Positions 7,009 to 14,296 of a DNA stretch of 20,909 bases are shown here, in pieces. Numbering within the stretch: the stretch's first letter is position 1; each line of letters opens with the position of its first letter. Origin of the DNA: UBA5314 sp964635975 (lineage in GTDB: Bacteria; Bacillota; Syntrophomonadia; Syntrophomonadales; Syntrophomonadaceae); contig CAZWPO010000035.1 of NCBI GenBank assembly GCA_964635975.1, forward strand, positions 1 through 20,909, given 5' to 3'. Under the pieces are notes generated by a model that searched no databases, was not told where the DNA came from, and was given only the letters and a program-made list of their open reading frames with translations. A program made the position numbers and the translations under genes.

Positions 7009-8406
7009 CTACGGATAAAGTTTAATCAGGTTCTCGATTGAAGTAATGCGTTTCTGGTCTAGACTTCCCAGGAAACCGATGTATTGTTTAAACCAACCGC
7101 TATCTGCGTCTCTGGATATTGAATATGAAATCGAAAATCCCTGCGGATCTTCTCTGATTTCCTCTATAAACACCAAACGGCCCAGTAATGATAGCTCCAG
7201 ATCGCCCAGGGTGCTGAAAAGAGCCGCGAATTCATCGCCATACAGGCACTCGGCTTCCAATATGTCTACAAAATCAGTAAAAGAGCGCACACGGGCTTTT
7301 ATAATCGCGATTTTTTCATGGACGCTGCAGCATGCCATGAGGTCGGCGAACAGGTCTCTAAAGTTCACATCATCCATTCTGGGGCCTTCCTGGTATAATA
7401 TTTCCGGGGAGTAGACCCTGGTGTTTTCTAGAATAGCTATATTTGAAAGACATCCGTGCAAAAGAGCGTTTTCAATCCTGGGGATTAATACTGCTTCGAT
7501 ATTTCGGGCATATTCCCTGGCGAGAGCATGCTCGATATGGAGAAAATCCAGCACCTCCTCTATGGCTCCGCCAATTTGAGAGGAGTACTGTTCTCTATTT
7601 AGATATTTCAGACTTTTTACCAGCCCATCGTACTTGTCCGGGGAAATATCCAATTGGTCAGGACTCTGCCCCGACAGAACCGCAAATATGGAGTTGGTAA
7701 GTACGATTTCAAAGATGTTGATGAGCGCATCCTGGCTGTCGATCATGTAGGTCTGGCTATAGCTTGAGAGCAGGTGCCTGACAGCTTCCGGGGGGAACAG
7801 CAGGCAGAAATGGTTTTCCAGGTGCAGCTTCTTGACGTATTGATGAATATAGAAGATCCCCTGCAGGCTCATATCATCGCAAAATAGAGGATAATCCATG
7901 CTGGCCATATGATCATGGGCCTTGAAGACCGGATCATATTTTTCGAAGAATAGGGGCAGGTCTTTATCAATAGCGGAGTTGTAGGATAGGTTATTGACAG
8001 TTAGCTTGCCAAGGGCAATTTCTTCATATATGATCTTAGACTCGGTAAAGACCGAGTTGACAAGTGCCAGGCCGTTTTCGTAGACGTTATCCAACCTCAA
8101 GTTTCTCAGCATATCGAGTGAACTGTCTGGATCATTAAGAGACAGCAGGGCGGCATCTATAGAATATAATATCGACTCCAGGATGACCTGGGCTGTTTCG
8201 GATCTGACAGAACTGCTCCTGCCCCTGGTGTACTTAAGAATCAGATCAGCCAATATGGACAACAGCTGATTATGAAAAATAGCAACCACACTGCTGTCAG
8301 TTGCGCCAGTGCGGCAGGCTTCGTCCAGCAGGGAGAGCGCATATCTATTCCGTTCAAGATTATTTATATTTATTTTAGAATGCTTCTTGACGTAGGCATC
8401 GCTCAT
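7009..8406 (-). CDS. DUF6179-like protein, function unknown
   Basis: A 465-aa protein matching what I know of DUF6179, a family of Clostridia proteins. The clearest mark is YTRGRSSSVRSETAQVILES (residues 59-78), preceded by RYALSLLDEACRTG (21-34). A longer opening starts at 8451, but AAAGGA lies about 8 nt before the ATG at 8406, so the shorter form is chosen. There is no signal peptide, membrane helix or recognisable catalytic motif, and the protein looks all-helical and acidic. It follows the DUF6323-like gene by 14 nt, and these two families are commonly found side by side, which suggests a shared job. A divergent promoter region lies upstream of the pair. Family call from memory, not from a search. 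Confidence 0.7.
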   Translation of the reverse strand: MSDAYVKKHSKININNLERNRYALSLLDEACRTGATDSSVVAIFHNQLLSILADLILKYTRGRSSSVRSETAQVILESILYSIDAALLSLNDPDSSLDMLRNLRLDNVYENGLALVNSVFTESKIIYEEIALGKLTVNNLSYNSAIDKDLPLFFEKYDPVFKAHDHMASMDYPLFCDDMSLQGIFYIHQYVKKLHLENHFCLLFPPEAVRHLLSSYSQTYMIDSQDALINIFEIVLTNSIFAVLSGQSPDQLDISPDKYDGLVKSLKYLNREQYSSQIGGAIEEVLDFLHIEHALAREYARNIEAVLIPRIENALLHGCLSNIAILENTRVYSPEILYQEGPRMDDVNFRDLFADLMACCSVHEKIAIIKARVRSFTDFVDILEAECLYGDEFAALFSTLGDLELSLLGRLVFIEEIREDPQGFSISYSISRDADSGWFKQYIGFLGSLDQKRITSIENLIKLYP

Positions 8407-8420
8407 GATAATTGTCCTTT

Positions 8421-8876
8421 CTAATAGGGTTGGGCGGTTTTCAGATAACATCGGAATATCCTGACGAAGACGGCAAGATCCCGATCCTTTAACAGCTCCA
8501 GTGATCCCCGGCTGGTCGTGTTGAAAAGTTCTTTCATGATCTGGAGCAATTTCTGGTCGGAGAGGTGGTCTTCGGTCTCGTTTTTCATGTAGTAGAATAT
8601 TTCTAGCAGTTCACCCAATGTGTCAGCATAATTCTTGGGATGCATATAGGGAGAATCAAAAAATGCATTTATGATACTTAGTATCGCTTCACTGCCTGGT
8701 TCAATACGTCCCAAGGCGGCCAGGGATTGATTTTTTGATGCAATGAGTTCCAATGCTTCCTGGTGGGATAATTGCAGATTATGATCAGAACTTCTGCGGT
8801 TGAGCTCCAGTATTTCATCTGCTTGCATTCTGACGAGCTTTCCTAAGGATTGATAATATATATCGAGCAGATTCAT
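8421..8876 (-). CDS. DUF6323-like protein, function unknown
   Basis: A 151-aa protein, first gene of a minus-strand pair. The opening extends to 8921, but AAGGGAG lies 9 nt before ATG 8876 (MNLLDIYYQSL), which is the likely start. The segment LSHQEALELIASKNQSLAAL (36-55), the FFDSPYMHPKNYADTL stretch and EIFYYMKNET resemble DUF6323 of Clostridia. The protein appears soluble and helical. It is separated from the DUF6179-like gene by 14 nt, a typical operon spacing. The promoter at 8969-8997 fits this gene. The pairing is the only functional clue; no reaction or partner is known to me. Confidence 0.7.
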   Translation of the reverse strand: MNLLDIYYQSLGKLVRMQADEILELNRRSSDHNLQLSHQEALELIASKNQSLAALGRIEPGSEAILSIINAFFDSPYMHPKNYADTLGELLEIFYYMKNETEDHLSDQKLLQIMKELFNTTSRGSLELLKDRDLAVFVRIFRCYLKTAQPY

Positions 8877-8914
8877 TCTTCCCATCTCCCTTGAATTGAC
8901 GCCAGCGAAAATAC

Positions 8915-8943
8915 TTGACAAGGTTAAAAATGTGTGTTATAAT
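8915..8943 (+). promoter_or_regulatory. Perfect consensus sigma-A promoter, plus strand
   Basis: TTGACA (8915-8920), exactly 17 bp, TATAAT (8938-8943). This is a full match at the optimal spacing. The nearest plus-strand gene begins at 9255 and a strong hairpin intervenes at 9021-9052, so this promoter probably drives a short RNA. Confidence 0.7.
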
Positions 8944-8968
8944 TATATTTTATTAATTATAATAATAT

Positions 8969-8997
8969 ATTATATAATGTGTTTGATTAAAAGTCAA
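8969..8997 (-). promoter_or_regulatory. Promoter for the DUF6323/DUF6179 pair
   Basis: Read on the minus strand: TTGACT (8997-8992), 17-bp spacer, TATAAT (8974-8969). Transcription would start near 8962, about 85 nt before the DUF6323-like ATG. The -35 box is half of a 16-bp palindrome at 8992-9007, which could be an operator. Confidence 0.6.
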
Positions 8998-9020
8998 TCT
9001 ATTGACTACTCAAGAAAACA

Positions 9021-9055
9021 AACAGCCGGCAGGGATGTACTTGCCGGCTGTTCCT
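9021..9055. terminator. 11-bp GC-rich hairpin, terminator-like
   Basis: AACAGCCGGCA (9021-9031) and TGCCGGCTGTT (9042-9052) are exact complements around a 10-nt loop. On the plus strand TTCCTTT follows. On the minus strand the flank reads TGTTTTCTTGAG, a better U-run, although no minus-strand gene lies upstream of it. Confidence 0.6.
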
Positions 9056-9140
9056 TTAAGGACAGTTAAACAATTTTGCGCAACATATGGCTAAAATATT
9101 ATTATAAAAAATTTGGTCCAATTTTATATATTAATGAAAA

Positions 9141-9169
9141 TTGACCTGCAAAATGATAGAATCCATAAT
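9141..9169 (+). promoter_or_regulatory. Promoter for the nitroreductase gene
   Basis: TTGACC (9141-9146), 17-bp spacer, CATAAT (9164-9169), each 5 of 6 matches to consensus. The transcript would have a leader of roughly 80 nt before ATG 9255. It gives the nitroreductase its own start downstream of the hairpin at 9021-9052. Confidence 0.5.
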
Positions 9170-9254
9170 CATCATTTGAATACTTTATATGTTAAATTAT
9201 TAATATGGATTAAACGGTATAAATTAGAGAGAGCATTTGGAAGGGGAGTTAAAT

Positions 9255-9920
9255 ATGAACGTAAGTGAGGCGCTTGCCAGGCGCTACACATGTCGTGCCT
9301 TTAAAACGACGCCAGTTGACCCTCAGCACCTTTTTAACATCATGGAGGCTGCCAACCAGTCTCCATCCTGGGGCAACACCCAGCCCTGGGAGATATTCGT
9401 TGCCAGCGGTGCCTGTCTTGAGCGACTCCGTGAAGCCTATACCAGAAATTTTGAAAGCGATACACCTCTTAATCCAGAATTGAGCCGCCCTGAAGATTGG
9501 CCGCCGGAAATGAAAGGCCGCTACCAGGAACTCGGTAAAATGAGGCTTACCCATATGAATATCGCCCGCGATGATGAGCAAGGGCGGCGCTTCAATATGG
9601 CGCAAAATTTCAATTTTTTCGGAGCCCCGGTGGTGGCGTTCCTGTGTATGGACCGGACACTCACTCACTGGTCTTTATTTGACCTGGGCATTATTGCTCA
9701 GAGTATCATGCTGGGCGCTCAACAGTATGGCCTTGACTCCGCTGTGGCCGTACAGTTCGCTTCCTATCCGGACCTGGTCCGGGCCGAGTTGAACATCCCT
9801 GATAATCTCTGCATCGCTATCGGTATCGCCCTGGGATATGGTGATGCAAGTCATGTGCAAAATCAGGTGCGCAGCCGCCGACGACCTGTAGAGCAGGCTG
9901 TTCGATTTAAAGATGCTTAA
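9255..9920 (+). CDS. Nitroreductase family protein
   Basis: A 221-aa FMN-dependent oxidoreductase of the nitroreductase fold, usually a cytoplasmic dimer that uses NAD(P)H to reduce nitro compounds, quinones or similar acceptors. Family marks are ALARRYTCRAFK (6-17, the basic FMN phosphate contact), NQSPSWGNTQPWEIFVA (35-51), a central FNFFGAPVVAFLCMD strand and LGIIAQSIMLGAQQYGLDS. The C-terminal IALGYGD and RSRRRPVEQAVRF follow the family pattern. A TTG at 9237 is in frame, but AAGGGGAG lies 7 nt before ATG 9255, so the ATG is chosen. The hydrolase gene follows after 38 bp with its own CGGAGG site and no terminator between them, so co-transcription is likely. The natural substrate is unknown. 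Confidence 0.93.
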   Translation: MNVSEALARRYTCRAFKTTPVDPQHLFNIMEAANQSPSWGNTQPWEIFVASGACLERLREAYTRNFESDTPLNPELSRPEDWPPEMKGRYQELGKMRLTHMNIARDDEQGRRFNMAQNFNFFGAPVVAFLCMDRTLTHWSLFDLGIIAQSIMLGAQQYGLDSAVAVQFASYPDLVRAELNIPDNLCIAIGIALGYGDASHVQNQVRSRRRPVEQAVRFKDA

Positions 9921-9958
9921 GTTTAAAAAGAGCAAATAAAATCGGCGGAGGTTGTTAT

Positions 9959-10927
9959 ATGCCTAAAGAAATAATGCCTAATATGTTTTTGATAGAAGTG
10001 CCTCTTCCGGGCAATCCCTTGAAGGCCACCAATTCTTACCTTATTAAAGGGCCGGATAGGAGCCTGTTAGTAGACACGGGATTCCCATTTCATGTATGCA
10101 GAGAGGCTTTGCTGGATGGAATTGACGAACTCGGTGTCAGGTTGGAGGATTTGGACTTTTTTGTAACCCATATGCACGGAGATCATTCCGGGCTGATTTT
10201 TGAACTGAAAACTGATGAATCCCGCGTTTATTGCAGTGAGCTTGACGCAGAGCTTATCAATGACACCCTTGATGAGTCTCATGGCCAGCGGGTCATGGAC
10301 TACTTTGTCATGTACGGTTTCCCCAATATAGGCCTGGATGATTCAGTATTGATCATGAAACAATATCTTCCCGGTGCCGCCATCGACTTTAGCTATGTTC
10401 GGGAGGGGGACATTTTGGATGCTGCTGATTATCACTTTACCTGCGTTATGACTCCCGGACACACTCCGGGGCATGTCTGCCTCTATGAACCCGCAAAGAA
10501 AATCATGCTCAGCGGGGATCATATCCTGGCCGATATTTCTCCTAACATAACTGGATGGCCGGATAGAGAAGACTCCCTGGAGGTCTATCTAAAGAGCCTG
10601 AAAAAAGTAGGAGAGATGGATATACAAATGCTTCTACCAGGGCACCGAAGATTCATCAACAACCCTGGACAGAGGATTGTAGAATTGATCCAGCATCATG
10701 AGAAACGGCTGGCCAATATTGTTGCGATACTAAAGGGAGAGACCATGAGTGCCTACCAGGTGGCACGTGAAATGGATTGGGATATGAAAGTTCCATGGGA
10801 GAAGTTTCCGCTGCTGCAGCAGTGGTGCGCCACCGGGGAAGCCATATCCCACCTGGAATTTCTGGTGTGCCAAAATCGCGCACAAATGATAAATAGCGCA
10901 GGAAAGATTTTTTTTGCTTTAAAGTAG
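9959..10927 (+). CDS. Metallo-beta-lactamase-fold hydrolase
   Basis: A 322-aa cytoplasmic hydrolase of the metallo-beta-lactamase superfamily. The di-metal motif is complete: H71-x-H73-x-D75-H76 in THMHGDHSG, H168 in TPGHTPGH, D187 in LSGDHILAD and H229 in LPGHRRF. The N-terminal TNSYLIKGPDRSLLVDTG is the usual first beta-sandwich signature. About 70 further residues at the C-terminus (after the LPGHRRF block) form a helical region found in the larger, glyoxalase-II/hydroxyacyl-type members. There is no signal peptide, so antibiotic hydrolysis is unlikely. CGGAGG about 8 nt before ATG 9959 and 38-bp spacing from the nitroreductase suggest an operon. The substrate cannot be inferred. Confidence 0.92.
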   Translation: MPKEIMPNMFLIEVPLPGNPLKATNSYLIKGPDRSLLVDTGFPFHVCREALLDGIDELGVRLEDLDFFVTHMHGDHSGLIFELKTDESRVYCSELDAELINDTLDESHGQRVMDYFVMYGFPNIGLDDSVLIMKQYLPGAAIDFSYVREGDILDAADYHFTCVMTPGHTPGHVCLYEPAKKIMLSGDHILADISPNITGWPDREDSLEVYLKSLKKVGEMDIQMLLPGHRRFINNPGQRIVELIQHHEKRLANIVAILKGETMSAYQVAREMDWDMKVPWEKFPLLQQWCATGEAISHLEFLVCQNRAQMINSAGKIFFALK

Positions 10928-10933
10928 TAAGCC

Positions 10934-11095
10934 CTATCGACTGGATGGATCCGGTATCGCCTTTTTAATCGATATATAGCGGCTTATGGGCGGGTCGTAT
11001 TTGAGCCCTGGATGGTTCTTTTCCCACGGATCCTGCACGGGTATGCCCATTAAATAGCGACTGGTGGGCGGATCAAAATTTTTAGGATCACTCAT
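10934..11095 (-). CDS. 53-aa protein with an internal DPPxSRY repeat
   Basis: A small minus-strand gene in an otherwise empty 346-bp gap. AGGTGAT ends 3 nt before the ATG, a strong Shine-Dalgarno match though close to the start. The protein has two copies of one motif: NFDPPTSRYLMG (6-17) and KYDPPISRYIS (32-42), separated by VQDPWEKNHPG. It ends AIPDPSSR. There is no Cys, signal peptide or membrane segment; it is proline- and charge-rich and probably lacks a large core. It converges on the hydrolase gene, whose stop is 6 bp away. I do not recognise the family. The ribosome binding site plus the repeat make it more than a chance frame. Confidence 0.6.
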   Translation of the reverse strand: MSDPKNFDPPTSRYLMGIPVQDPWEKNHPGLKYDPPISRYISIKKAIPDPSSR

Positions 11096-11211
11096 GTAAT
11101 CACCTCTAATCTAGTTTACGGCTTAAGGCTGCTTTTGATCCGCTATTTACGTCAATATGAGCATGTATTAAATAGCTGAGGAACCATCAATCATCACCAG
11201 TTGGTAGAATA

Positions 11212-11241
11212 TTGTCGAAATATAATGTTTAAAGATATAAT
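11212..11241 (+). promoter_or_regulatory. Promoter region with a Spo0A-box-like site before the protease gene
   Basis: TTGTCGAAA at 11212-11220 contains TGTCGAA, the core of the Spo0A box. It is followed directly by TATAAT (11221-11226). A second TATAAT is at 11236-11241. With TTGTCG as a -35 the spacer to the second -10 is 18 bp. TTGGTA (11201-11206) to the first -10 is 14 bp, too short. Spo0A control of the secreted protease is inference. Confidence 0.4.
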
Positions 11242-11273
11242 TAGAAAAGCCAAATAAATCAGGGAGGGATATC

Positions 11274-12005
11274 ATGGCCAGAAAAAAAGGGATTTTGAGT
11301 CTGCTGCTTATTGTAATCCTGCTTTTATCCAGTAATGCTGCGGTTTTTGCTGCCGACCAGCCAAAGGAAAAAACGAAAAAGGATGTGGAAAGAGTCGATT
11401 TTATCCACTATAAGGTTAAAAACTCGGCTGCCAAAGTGGTGAAAACTGACCCGGGTTATAAGTTGATGGGTGTCAAATGGTTAACCACTCCGGTAAATTA
11501 TGTTATCAATTTAAATAACACCGATTTAAGCGCTGATTTTGTAACAAATGCAGTATCAACTTCTGCAGAAACATGGGATTCTGCTACCGGTAGAGAGCTG
11601 TTCAATGATACATTTACGGTAGATAGTGATAATTCAGCTGTATTTAGGGAACTGGACGGCGAGAATGCCATCTGTTTTGGCCCATATTCTGATCCCAACG
11701 TGATTGCCGTTACCTCTGTCTGGTATAACCGTAAAACCAAGGGCATTGTGGAGTTCGATATGCTGTTCAATACAGATGGATTCACATGGGGATATGTTGA
11801 CCCGAGTGTAGGATCTGAAACAATTATGGACTTGCAAAACATTGCCACCCATGAACTTGGTCATGCGGTAGGCCTGGCTGATGTTTACATATCGGCTTAT
11901 TCATATGTCACGATGTATGGTTACTCATGGGAAGGCGATACTGACAAAAGAAGTTTGGCAGCGCCTGACATTATCGGTATTCAGAAATTGTACGGCGGAT
12001 TATAG
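11274..12005 (+). CDS. Secreted metzincin-like zinc protease
   Basis: A 243-aa exported protein. Residues 1-27 are a signal peptide: KK near the start, a long hydrophobic stretch and AVFA before ADQ. The catalytic site is HELGHAVGLAD at 193-203, which is HExxHxxGxxD: H193 and H197 as zinc ligands, E194 as the general base, and Asp203 where matrixins have His. A Met-turn candidate VTMYGY (M214) lies downstream, and PDIIGIQKLYG at the C-terminus matches the matrixin end. Asp as third ligand is known from snapalysin-type metzincins. There is no clear Cys-switch propeptide. GGGAGG about 7 nt before ATG supports the start. The gene stands alone with a strong terminator. It probably degrades extracellular protein or matures surface proteins. 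Confidence 0.85.
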   Translation: MARKKGILSLLLIVILLLSSNAAVFAADQPKEKTKKDVERVDFIHYKVKNSAAKVVKTDPGYKLMGVKWLTTPVNYVINLNNTDLSADFVTNAVSTSAETWDSATGRELFNDTFTVDSDNSAVFRELDGENAICFGPYSDPNVIAVTSVWYNRKTKGIVEFDMLFNTDGFTWGYVDPSVGSETIMDLQNIATHELGHAVGLADVYISAYSYVTMYGYSWEGDTDKRSLAAPDIIGIQKLYGGL

Positions 12006-12015
12006 ACAGAATAAA

Positions 12016-12053
12016 CAGAGGGCCTGCAGCACGGATGCAGGCCCTGTCTTTAT
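12016..12053. terminator. Strong terminator between convergent genes
   Basis: AGGGCCTGCA (12019-12028) pairs exactly with TGCAGGCCCT (12036-12045) around a 7-nt loop, and GTCTTTATTA follows. It begins 11 nt after the protease stop and ends 12 nt before the end of the minus-strand ABC-F gene, whose transcript would read CTGTTTATTC after the stem. Likely bidirectional. Confidence 0.8.
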
Positions 12054-12064
12054 TAGAGAATACT

Positions 12065-13987
12065 TCACCTGACGGGTTTGCGCTTCTCGATCTCTTCGGC
12101 GAGTTCATTAAGATATGCCCAGCGTTCAAACAGGGTCTCCAAACGCTCGTCAATGCTTTTCTTTGTTTGCAGCAGCCTTTCCAGTTTCTGATAATCGCTG
12201 GCTGACTGGTTGATCTGCAGGTCAATTTTTTTTAACTCGTCCTCAACTGCCGCAATGCGCTCATCTATCTCTGCAAAATCTTTCTGCTCCTGAAAGGAAA
12301 ACTTGAGGGGTTTGCTAATTTTGCTGGCGCTGGTTGCGGCATTCTTTTGGAGATCTGCCTCATGATTATTTGAGCCCTCGAAATTCTTGTCCTGATTAGA
12401 GGTGCGCAGCAAATAGTCCGAATAATTGCCCGGAAATAATCCAAGGCGGCCTTCTTTTTCAAAAGCTAGAATACTGTCGCAGACACGATCTAAAAAATAG
12501 CGGTCATGGGATACCACTGCTACTGCGCCTGGAAAATCATCAAGGTAGTCCTCCAGAATAGTGAGGGTGTCAATATCCAGGTTATTGCCGGGTTCATCAA
12601 GCAGGAGCACGTTGGGGGATCCCATCAAGATTCGCAAAAGGTGCAGCCTGCGCTTTTCTCCACCGGACAATTTTTGAATAGTATTCCACTGCGAAGCAGG
12701 GGAGAAAAGAAATGTCTCCAGCATCTGGGCGGCACTTAACAGCTTTTTGCCCGCCTGCAGGTATTCGCCTGCCTCGCGTATATAATCGATAACGCGCATA
12801 TCATCGGGAAGGCCGGTACTCTCCTGGGGGAAATATCCGATTTTCACAGTCGGGCCTATTTCTACCTCGCCATTTTGCGGAATTAGATCACCCCCCATTA
12901 TGCTGAGGAGGGTGGATTTGCCAATCCCGTTCGGGCCGGTTAATCCCATGCGTTCATTGCGGTCCAGTATGCAAGAGTAGTCATTAATGAGTTTTTTGCC
13001 GTCAAAACCATGGGAGACATGATGAAGAGTAATAATTTTTTTACCCAGACGGCTGGCGGTGGAAGAAATCTGCATAACCGCTGTTTTTGCCTGGGGTTGG
13101 TCTTTATTAAGATCTTCAAAACGTTGAATTCGGGCTTTTTGTTTGGTTGTGCGGGCTTTTGCACCTTTTTTCATCCAGGCCAGCTCTTTGCGAAGCAGGG
13201 CCTGTTTTCGACTGGCCGCAGAAGCTTCGATTTCTTCTCGCTGTAGTTTTAGCTCTAGATACCTGCTGTAACTGCCCGGATAGCTGTAAAGCTGGCCGCC
13301 TTCTATTTCAATAATGCGATTGGTTACCCGCTCCAAAAAATATCGGTCATGGGTAACCATCAAAAGGGGGGTCCTCAACTTTTGCAGGTAGCCCTCCAAC
13401 CAGTCAATTGCCTGATTATCAAGGTGGTTGGTGGGTTCATCAAGAATCAACAGATCAGCGGGATTCATAAGAGCAGCAGCCAGTGCCACCCTCTTCCGCT
13501 GCCCCCCGGATAGCTGGTCCATCCGGGCTTCAAAATCGTGGATGCCCAATTTGTTGAGGAAGCCTTTCGCTTCGCTTTCCAGCGCCCATGCGTCATGGGC
13601 TTCCATCTGTTGGCTCAAGTGCAGAATTTTTTGGTGCAGGTCTTCGCTTTCGAATGCAGTCTCACTTCTCCCGGTCAGAGCCTGGTACTGCTTGTAAATC
13701 AGTAAAGCCGCGGAATCTCCATTCAGTACGGTATCCAGTACATTGGCACATGGTTCAAAAGGGGGTTCCTGCGGAAGGTAATGAACGCGTAAATTCTTAT
13801 TCCAAATAATACTGCCGAGATCAGGTTCTTCACGCCGGGCAATGATCTTCAAAAAGGTGGATTTTCCTGAGCCGTTTATACCAAGTAGCCCTATTTTTTC
13901 CCCGTCTTCTATGCCGAAATTGATTTCGCGCAGTAGCCCTTTTTCGCCATAACTTTTACTGACATTTTCCATGGCTAGAATATTCAT
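12065..13987 (-). CDS. ABC-F family ATPase, Uup-like
   Basis: A 640-aa cytoplasmic ABC-F protein with two ATP-binding cassettes and no membrane domain; this class acts on ribosomes. Domain 1: Walker A GINGSGKST (36-44), signature LSGGQ (159-163), Walker B LLILDEPTNHLD (179-190), VTHDRYF (211-217). The interdomain linker at about 240-300 is rich in Lys, Arg and Glu (KKGAKARTTKQKARIQRF), the ribosome-contacting region. Domain 2: GPNGIGKST (351-359), LSGGE (440-444), LLLDEPGNNLD (461-471) and VSHDRYF. A coiled coil at about 565-635 is the Uup-type C-terminal extension. AGGGGA lies 10 nt before ATG 13987; M6 is an alternative start. The DEPGNNLD in domain 2 departs slightly from DEPTNHLD. Antibiotic resistance cannot be judged from sequence. 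Confidence 0.93.
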   Translation of the reverse strand: MNILAMENVSKSYGEKGLLREINFGIEDGEKIGLLGINGSGKSTFLKIIARREEPDLGSIIWNKNLRVHYLPQEPPFEPCANVLDTVLNGDSAALLIYKQYQALTGRSETAFESEDLHQKILHLSQQMEAHDAWALESEAKGFLNKLGIHDFEARMDQLSGGQRKRVALAAALMNPADLLILDEPTNHLDNQAIDWLEGYLQKLRTPLLMVTHDRYFLERVTNRIIEIEGGQLYSYPGSYSRYLELKLQREEIEASAASRKQALLRKELAWMKKGAKARTTKQKARIQRFEDLNKDQPQAKTAVMQISSTASRLGKKIITLHHVSHGFDGKKLINDYSCILDRNERMGLTGPNGIGKSTLLSIMGGDLIPQNGEVEIGPTVKIGYFPQESTGLPDDMRVIDYIREAGEYLQAGKKLLSAAQMLETFLFSPASQWNTIQKLSGGEKRRLHLLRILMGSPNVLLLDEPGNNLDIDTLTILEDYLDDFPGAVAVVSHDRYFLDRVCDSILAFEKEGRLGLFPGNYSDYLLRTSNQDKNFEGSNNHEADLQKNAATSASKISKPLKFSFQEQKDFAEIDERIAAVEDELKKIDLQINQSASDYQKLERLLQTKKSIDERLETLFERWAYLNELAEEIEKRKPVR

Positions 13988-14022
13988 GTTCGATGTTTCC
14001 CCTGTCTCTTATCAATATGCTA

Positions 14023-14051
14023 ATTATAGAATTATCATGGTGGAAGAATAA
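14023..14051 (-). promoter_or_regulatory. Possible promoter for the ABC-F gene
   Basis: On the minus strand a perfect TATAAT (14028-14023) lies 36 nt before the ATG. At 17 bp upstream the -35 reads TTATTC (14051-14046), a weak match. The leader would be under 35 nt, too short for the upstream-peptide attenuation known for some antibiotic-resistance ABC-F genes. Confidence 0.35.
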
Positions 14052-14125
14052 AGTGATTACTAGATTATTTGAATCAGCTGGTCTACTTGATGAGAATCAA
14101 GGCTTTTTGACTACCAGGACCTAGG

Positions 14126-14146
14126 ACCTATTTTTAAAAGATAGGT
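14126..14146. other. Palindrome in the gap between divergent genes
   Basis: ACCTAT (14126-14131) and ATAGGT (14141-14146) are exact complements, and the 9 nt between them contain TTTTAAAA. It is preceded by the direct repeat AGGACCT-AGGACCT (14116-14129). It lies between the ABC-F gene (minus) and the PAS/GGDEF/HD-GYP gene (plus), so an operator or a weak terminator is possible. Confidence 0.3.
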
Positions 14147-14296
14147 AATGTGATTATTAAAAAAATACGATAAATTATAGTAAACTCGATAGTATCAGGT
14201 TGTTATCCCTCTATATACCAGAATTGTATTTTAGTTAACACCATAGTGCTCTATAAAGATCGATTTATATGGATATTTGTGAAGGGAAACAAACGC

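Larger units (their letters stand above)
8950..9055 (+). ncRNA. Candidate small RNA of about 105 nt
   Basis: The region runs from the expected start point of the consensus promoter at 8915-8943 to the end of the hairpin at 9021-9052. The first 70 nt are very AT-rich with no open frame or ribosome binding site. The palindrome AGTCAAT-CT-ATTGACT (8992-9007) could form a small stem, and the 11-bp GC-rich hairpin closes the unit. The U-run after the hairpin is poor (TTCCTTTAAGG). The alternative is a leader of the nitroreductase gene. Confidence 0.3.

Noticed and set aside
13428..13809. Open frames opposite the ABC-F gene
   Set aside because: They are shadows of the conserved ABC-F coding sequence and have no ribosome binding site or recognisable protein features.
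14107..14135. TTGACT as -35 for the PAS/GGDEF/HD-GYP gene
   Set aside because: No -10 element at 16-18 bp; the sequence there is ATTTTT.
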